Source: Closterium sp. NIES-65 (Eukaryota > Streptophyta > Zygnematophyceae > Desmidiales > Closteriaceae). From it: a stretch of DNA of 64,000 bases. The notes under the pieces are model-generated. The model ran no database searches, was not told the DNA's origin, and worked only from the letters and a program-made list of their open reading frames with translations. Where the stretch lies: assembly GCA_948144175.1 (NCBI GenBank), contig CANXME010000416.1, positions 37,680-101,679 of the forward strand. The letters run 5' to 3'. Position 1 is the first letter of the stretch; each line of letters starts with the position of its first letter. A program made the translations under genes and the position numbers. Shown here one piece after another: positions 57,918 to 64,000 of this stretch.

Positions 57918-60900
57918 TCAAGAGGAGAGCAAGTGAGGCAAGACAGACACAAGACCCAGCTGGGTGCAAAAGCGCTGATGATCACAAGGCGCGAGTGCCT
58001 TGGTGAACACATCAGCAGTGTTGGCCTCAGAGGCCACGTACGCAAGTCGCAACTGACCACGCTGCTGCAGCTCACGAGCAAGGAAGTAGCGGAGAGCAAT
58101 GTGCTTCGTTCTGTGCTCCAAGCGCTGCTCTCGACACAAGGCCAGCATGGCCTTGTTGTCTACGTACAGCACTGGAGGAGAACGAGGCGGCTCTCCAAGG
58201 TCAGTCAGCAGGTAGGTGAGCCAGCGAAGCTCCTGTGCAGCCATGGCCCCGGCGTAGATCTCAGCCTCACAACTGGAGCCGAGAACCGAAGACGAGCGAG
58301 TAGACCGCCACGAGACAGAGCCGGAACCAAGGCTGAAGGTGTAACCCTGTGACGACCGCTGCGTAGCCTGGTCGTCAGCCCAAGAAGCGTCCGCGTGGCC
58401 GGTAAGGACCACTGGACTCCGCCCTCCAAGCACAAGCCCCATGCCGACGTACTTCACAGGTAGCGCAATACCCTCTTCGCTGCAGCCATGTGCTCTGGTC
58501 TGTGTCTCCCAGGAGCAACATAGCGTGCAAGAATGCTCAGAGGGTATGCAAGGTCAGGTCGTGTGCAGGTCATCAGGTACATGAGGCAGCCAACAAGCTC
58601 TGCATACGGACCACTCGACTCTACGGACTCATCCGAAGGCAGAGCTGAGAGTGAGTGGCGAGTAGGCAGAGGAGTGGCCTGAGGCGAGGAGTACGTGAAG
58701 CCGAAGCGCTGAAGGACCTGCTGCACCATGTGTGACTGAGTCAAGGTAATGGTGCGGCGTGCTCTGTCCCGAGTGATCTGCAAGCCAAGGTAGCTGCGCA
58801 GTTCACCCAGGTCTGTGCACGTGTGTCTCTTCAGCAGTTCGGACTTCACGTAGGCGAGTCCAGCAGTGTCCGCTGTGGCAAAGACCAAGTCGTCGACGTA
58901 CACGAGGATGTAGAACGGCGGCAGTGAAGTGTCGGTGCGCAGAAACAGCGACGGGTCGGATGTAGAAGGAGCAAACCCAAGAGCCGCAAGCGTAGTCCTC
59001 AGTGTGTCGTGCCACTCACGCGGTGCCTGGCGGAGACCGTAGACTGGCCGTCGGAGGCTCCACTGGGTGCCAGGAGGGAAAGTCCCAGTGAAGCCAGGTG
59101 GACGGCGCAGCCAGATCTCCTCGTGCAGGCTACCCTGCAGGAACGCAGTGCTGAAGTCGAGAGAGTGAAGCTCGTAGTCGCGCTGAGCGGCTATGTGCAG
59201 CAGCACCCGAAGAGTGGTCATCTTCGGGGTTGGAGAGAAGGTCTGAAAGTAGTCAACTCCCTGCCGCTGAACTGAAAGCCACGAGCAACGTAGCGCCTTG
59301 AAGACAGGGGGAGAGCCGGCGGACCGCTTCACCCTGAAGATCCAATGCCATGACGATGTTCGCCCCAGGAGGGGGAACCGCGTCAACGTAGGTGCCTGTG
59401 GACTTCCAGGAAGCCATCTCTGCATCCATAGCTGCCTGCCACTGAGAGGAGTAGGGACCCTCTACGGCCTCCGCGTAAGAACGCGGAGTCGGGATGTCTA
59501 GTGCATCCGGGTCTCCCTCAGGGGCAAGCAGTACAGACGCGAGATGAGGTGAAGCAGCCGCTAGACACTGTAACTCCTCCTGTCTGTCCTCTAGGACGTC
59601 CGTGCCAAGAGCACACTCACCCCCGACGGACGGAGGACAGACAGACGCAGACTCAGCAACAAGACCAGCAGCGTAGTCGAGACGACAGCGAGCAGCAAAG
59701 TCAACGAGCTCAGCGACTAGAGCAGACGCAGCAGTGGACTCAAAAGAGGGGTCAGTGACGACAGTAGCAAGCAGACGCGTGACAGTAGGACTGGCAGCGC
59801 GAAGAGAGTCCGACTCAGGGTCGGCAAGCGCAGGAAGAGAGGACTCAGGAGGAGAAGGCAAAGGGGCACGCAGAGGAGCAGTGGACGGACGCAGAGACAT
59901 CCGGTGCGTGCCAGGGACAGGAGGAGGACGCTGACGCGAACCGCGACCACTAGCGCGAGCAGCACGAACAGGCGACGCGGGACGAGACGCAGGCTCACGA
60001 CGCTCAGCAAGACCTCCAGTAGGACCAGTGTAAGGAGAGGGAGCAGGCAGAGGAGAGGAAGGCTCCAACAGTGACTGCGACTGGACAGGCTGTGGACACT
60101 CTACCGAAGGAAAGACCAAGAACCTGCTGTAGGAGCGGAACGAAGTACGGCCGAGGCCGCGCGGCAGCTCCAGACTCAGCAGGGACAGCACCAGCACCCT
60201 CAGCGACAGCACCAGCGCCACCAACACCTCCAGCGGCAGGACCTCCAGCAGCACCAGCAGCAGAACCACTGCCAGGACAGACAGCAGTAGTCTCAGCACC
60301 AACACCCTCAGCAGCTCCAGCTCCAGTAGGACCCGCAGGCCCAGCAGCTCCGGGACCGGCAGCACCAGCACCCTCGACGGTCGACGAAGCTCCAGCTCCA
60401 GCAGCACTCCTCCAGCGGCGAGCAAACCACTCACGCAGCTCCTGTGGAGAGAGGGGCTCCCGGCGAGACGCAGCAGCAGGAGAAACCCCAGGCTCAGCAG
60501 CTCCAGACTCAGCACCCCCAGGCACAGCCGCTCCAGACTCAGCACCTCCAGGCTCAGCAGCTCCAGACTCAGCACCCCCAGACTCAGTAGCTCCAGCTCC
60601 AGTAGGACCCGCAGGCCCAGCAGCTCCGGGACCGGCAGCACCCTCAGCAGGCGAAGAAGCTCCAGCTCCAGCAGCACGCCTCCAACGGCGAGCAAACCAC
60701 TCGCGCAGCTCCTGTGGAGAGAGCGGCTCCCGCCGAGACGGAAGAACCGGAGAGCCCCCAGGTCCAGCAGGCGCAGGCTCCGCACCTCGACGCCCAGCAC
60801 CCCCAGGCTCAGCAGCTCCTGACGTAGCACCCTCCGGCTCAGCACCCCCCGGCTTAGCACCCCCAGACTCAGCACCCCCCGGCCTCGCACCCCCAGGCTC

Positions 60901-62806
60901 AGCACCCCAGGCTCAGCACCCCCAGCAGCAGCACCCCCAGGCTCAGCACCCGCAGTAGGACCAGACTCAGCAGCAACCTCGACTGGCTCGACCGTGTCTA
61001 CCTGGGACACACCTGAAGGGCAGGAACCTGAGGGGGGAGGGGTCTACCGGGGGGGGAACTGGTACCAGGAAGTCCGGTGGGGGGGGAAGGGAAGGAGTAC
61101 GGTAGGGGAAGAGGCGGTAGAAGGGGACTGACTCGTCGAACGTGACGTCCTGGGAGGACAGAACACGACGAGAGGAGGGGTGGTAGAACTGCCACCCTGG
61201 AGCGTCAGGGGGGAAGCCAAGGAAGACACAGGGAGCAGCACGGGGGGACAGCTTGTCCGCAGACAAGTCGCGGACAAACGCCCGAGATCCCCAGACACGG
61301 AACGCAGACGCATCGCCGACCTTCCCCGTCCACAGTAACACTGGGGACATCGCGGGCCGAGAGACCCTGGGGTGAAGGTTGAGCTGATGCGCCGCGTACC
61401 GAACCGCAAACGGCCACAGAAAATGGGGGGCAGCCGCATGCATCATGGACGTACGAGCGACATCCATGACCATGCCAATGCGGCGCTCAGCAATCCCATT
61501 TTGCTGTGGAGAGTCCGGAAGCGTAAAGGTCTGGCGGATCCCCTGTGCACGACAGTAGTCTCGCAGAAGGCGAGAGGAGAACTCCCCACCTCGGTCAGAG
61601 TGCAGACGCAGAACAGGAAAGTCCGAGCCGAAGCTCCTCCTGAGCTGGAGACGAGCCTCGCGGATCCAGTCGATCAGCACCTCAGTGACAGCACCCTTGC
61701 TGCGCAAGGGGAAGACTGAGGTGTAACGCGAGTAGTCGTCAACCACCAACAGGAAGTAGCGCTCGTGACCCTGCCCACGGACGGGGGCCGGGCCCCACAC
61801 GTCCATGTGAAGCGTCTGCAGAGGAGCCTCTGTCGGGGGAAACTTGGAGGAGTGAGGAGCAGCCCTGAGGCGGCCCCTCGACACAGGGGACACAGGAAGG
61901 TCCTGGTCCCGAAGGAAGGGGAGGGAGAGACTGGGGAAGACCAGAGACAAGGACACGGGAAGCCATGCCCCGAAGACGGGGCAAGGAGGGGTGGCCTAGA
62001 CGGTGGTGCCACAGAAGAGTCTCGTGAGACAGGAGGCGACACGAGCAGGGGGCAGACTCAGGACCAGACCTGGACGCAGCAGCAAACACCTGACCCGACG
62101 CTGCTACCTGACCGGACGCGGGGACAGGAGGAGACTCAGTGGTCAGGGTGTAGAGGCTCGACCCCGGCCGACGCGAGAACGTGGCCAGGTGCCGGCCTGT
62201 GCGTGCGTCCGTGCAGTGGGTCACCCGCTGACTCGCAGGAGTGAACTGGTGAACCCCCCATCCTGTAGGTCTGCACCACTCACCAAGTTCGTCGAGAACG
62301 AGGGGAGGTACAGGCAGAGAGGGTGCCCGAGGGGGGCAGCCGGACACGGGAGGACAGTGGAGAAGTGAGCGAGGACAGGACCCCCAGAGGGGTCAGCCAG
62401 GGAGACTGCAACCGGCCGACCAAGCGGCGTGAGTGTGGTGCGGTCCCGAAAGAAGGAGCGAGAAGCCCCAGAGTCAAGTGTAAAGGTGAGGGGGGCCGAA
62501 GCCAACGCGGTACCGAGCGCAGCCTCACCCGCACCTGAGGAAGCAGAACTCACTAGCACCTAGGGCAGCAGCCGCACCTGTACCTGGAGCAGGAGACTCA
62601 CTAGCACCCAGAGCAGCAGCCTCACCAGTAGCTAGAGCAGCAGGTCCTATACCTGGGTCAGGCGGGACGCACAGGTGACCGGCACGGTCAGCACTAGTAG
62701 GCAATGCATACATGGCAGTGAGAATAGCATCATAGTCAAGAGCATATATATCTACCCTCTGCCTAAGCAACTCCACCCAGTCGGGAAGCTCAGCCCTCGT
62801 CGCCAA
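57918..62806 (-). pseudogene. Copia Gag-Pol, frameshifted
   Basis: Reading 5' to 3' on the minus strand: a gag-like segment (WVELLRQRVDIYALDYDAIL, 62806 down), protease (TLDSGASRSFF, about 62480), GAG-pre-integrase zinc region (WHHRLGHPSLPRL) and integrase core (DVWGPAPV; LHSDRGGEFSS; SPQQNGIAERR). A long Ala/Gly/Pro/Ser linker holds two LSPQELREWFARRWR motifs. RT follows (LDFSTAFLQGSLHEE; YVDDLVFA) and then RNase H (GHADASWADDQATQ; LYVDNKAMLAL; HIALRYFLARE). Consecutive parts lie in different frames (for example breaks near 58457, 59340, 60990, 61850 and 62540), so the polyprotein cannot be made from this copy. Confidence 0.88.
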
Positions 62807-63289
62807 ACACGGTACGCCAGGCGTCGCTCAGACGGGCGAAGCAGCGGGACGGTGTATGACTACGTGTCCCACAAGGCTGACCAGTCCGAGTACCAGTGCG
62901 AATCACGTAAGAGCAGCGAACAGCACTGAGAGACCTCCACTCTGAGCGTACCACTCACGAAGCTGGCGAGGCGTGAGAGACACGCGAGAGGGTCGCGGGA
63001 GCTGCATCAGGCCGCCACCACGAGTAGAAGCAGCAGGAGTGGTAGAGGGAGTAGCGTCGCCACCCCTACAGCCCCAACCAGCGTACCACTCACGCAGCTG
63101 CTGGGGCGTGAGGGACTCACGCCGGCGTCGCTGGGGCTGCATTTGGCTCCGCAAGTAGAAGCAGGAGCAGGACTAGCAGCAGAGGGGCAGGCAGCCAGGC
63201 AAGCCAAAAGGCAGGCAGGCAGGCAAGCAGGCGACGCGCAGCGTGCTAGCAGGGCAAGAGCTCACCAGTGGTGGGAAGAGTAGGCTCGG

Positions 63290-63560
63290 CGACTCAGCGG
63301 CTCGGCAGCTCGGCGGCTCGGCGGCTCGGGCGACTCGGGCGGCTCGGCGGCAAGGCAGCTCGGCAGCAACTGCAGCTCAGCAGCTCGGTGACTCGGCGGC
63401 TCGGCGGCAGGGCGGCTCGGCAGCAACTGCAGCTCAGCAGCTCAGCGACCTGGCCGGCTCGGCTGCAGGGCGGCTCGGCTGCTGGGCGGCTCGGGTGCAG
63501 GGCGGCTCGGCGGTGGGGCGGCTCGGCTGCTGCAGGTGAGCGGCTCGGCTGCTGCAGCGG
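63290..63560. repeat. GGCTCGGC-rich degenerate repeats
   Basis: Short units of ggctcggc, cggcagcaactgcagctcag and similar, in the 5' leader region of the copia element. Confidence 0.85.
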
Positions 63561-63681
63561 GAGATGAAGGAGGAGGAGAAGCACGGGAGGCCACACACTT
63601 AAGCTTGAATGTTTCCAACACTCCCCTTCGCTTCTGGAGTGTCGCTGTTGGTGACGTGGCTCTGTCCAGTCATCAGCATGC

Positions 63682-64000
63682 TGTCAGAATATATAGCTTA
63701 CTTATTTGTGTAGGCTATAGTGGGTATCCCATAGGGGGTACAACCCAACTAGGGTTTCCTATTTGTACTCACTTCATTCGTAGTCATTTCCATTCACGTT
63801 CCTTTCTTCACATGGAATCAGAGCAAGGTCCCATCCTAGGGACTGTTCTTTAGGGCCCACCGAAGCGCGCCGAGGGCGCGCGCCTTTTTTTTAGCGAACC
63901 CTTCGAGTCGCCCTTTTCCTCGCGGCCCCGCCGCCCTACTTCGCGGCCCGACCGCCACCTACTCGCGGCCCAGCCGCCGCCCTACCTTAGCGGCCCACCC
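63682..64000 (+). mobile_element. 5' end of another small-LTR element
   Basis: LTR 63682-63812 (131 bp, TGTCAGAATATATAG...TTCACA) followed by PBS TGGAATCAGAGC (63813-63824) and a GC-rich leader resembling the non-autonomous elements at 37777 and 55368. It continues past the window. Confidence 0.8.

Larger units (their letters stand above)
57581..63681 (-). mobile_element. Ty1/copia retrotransposon, 5' side interrupted
   Basis: The 3' LTR is 57581-57712 (132 bp; minus-strand TGTCAAACAT...CTCACA), preceded in its own sense by TATGGGGGTG. Coding region extends to about 62806-63150. No matching 5' LTR is seen before 63681, where a plus-oriented LTR begins, so the 5' end appears to be cut by that insertion. 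LREWYA-type motifs and the GGCTCGGC repeats at 63290-63560 belong to its 5' part. Confidence 0.85.

Overview
The window is GC-rich nuclear DNA of a eukaryote in the plant lineage (Streptophyta). Evidence: spliced genes with GT/AG introns, an LRR receptor-like kinase, two plant-specific phytocyanin-type genes, a tandem zinc knuckle + Plus3 (TZP-type) light-signalling gene, a Ty3 chromovirus with a chromodomain, Ty1/copia elements with an initiator-Met-type primer binding site, and a hAT transposase. Very large low-complexity insertions in proteins and a copia linker motif (LSPQELREWFA) that I recall, without being able to check, from Closterium assemblies make a charophyte alga (Zygnematophyceae) my best guess.

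Layout: 1-3663 (minus) a 5'-complete, 3'-truncated receptor kinase with LRRs, a very long proline-rich stalk, TM segment and the start of a kinase domain. 3664-6597 intergenic. 6598-15377 (minus) a coiled-coil tail-anchored protein, ten exons joined in consistent phase. 16775-22301 (plus) a Ty3 chromovirus with intact LTRs and target-site duplication but a nonsense codon in pol. 22378-34004 (minus) a giant TZP homologue: four exons whose phases close exactly to a 3,439-residue frame. 35750-42808 (plus) a second copy of the same Ty3 element, broken by a nested non-autonomous LTR element (37777-39314). 42852-43271 a foldback/MITE-like element. 44206-47227 and 48631-50936 (plus) two tandem phytocyanin-like genes, both with frameshifts. 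51276-57577 a hAT-like transposase region bracketed by perfect 63-bp inverted repeats and invaded by a second non-autonomous LTR element (55368-56829) and a 264-bp inverted-repeat element. 57581-63681 (minus) a decayed Ty1/copia element, cut on its 5' side by another LTR element starting at 63682.

The most striking thing is shared by all the host genes: introns carry tandem, truncated copies of the neighbouring exon ends (with splice acceptors or donors), in units of about 98-133 bp. In the coiled-coil and phytocyanin genes many copy junctions are occupied by a short perfect palindrome of the form TTTTGAG-(4-bp palindrome)-CTCAAAA. Some palindromes extend outward to 34 or 42 bp. This duplication-plus-palindrome architecture is not explained by any ordinary feature class and is the main candidate for something undescribed.
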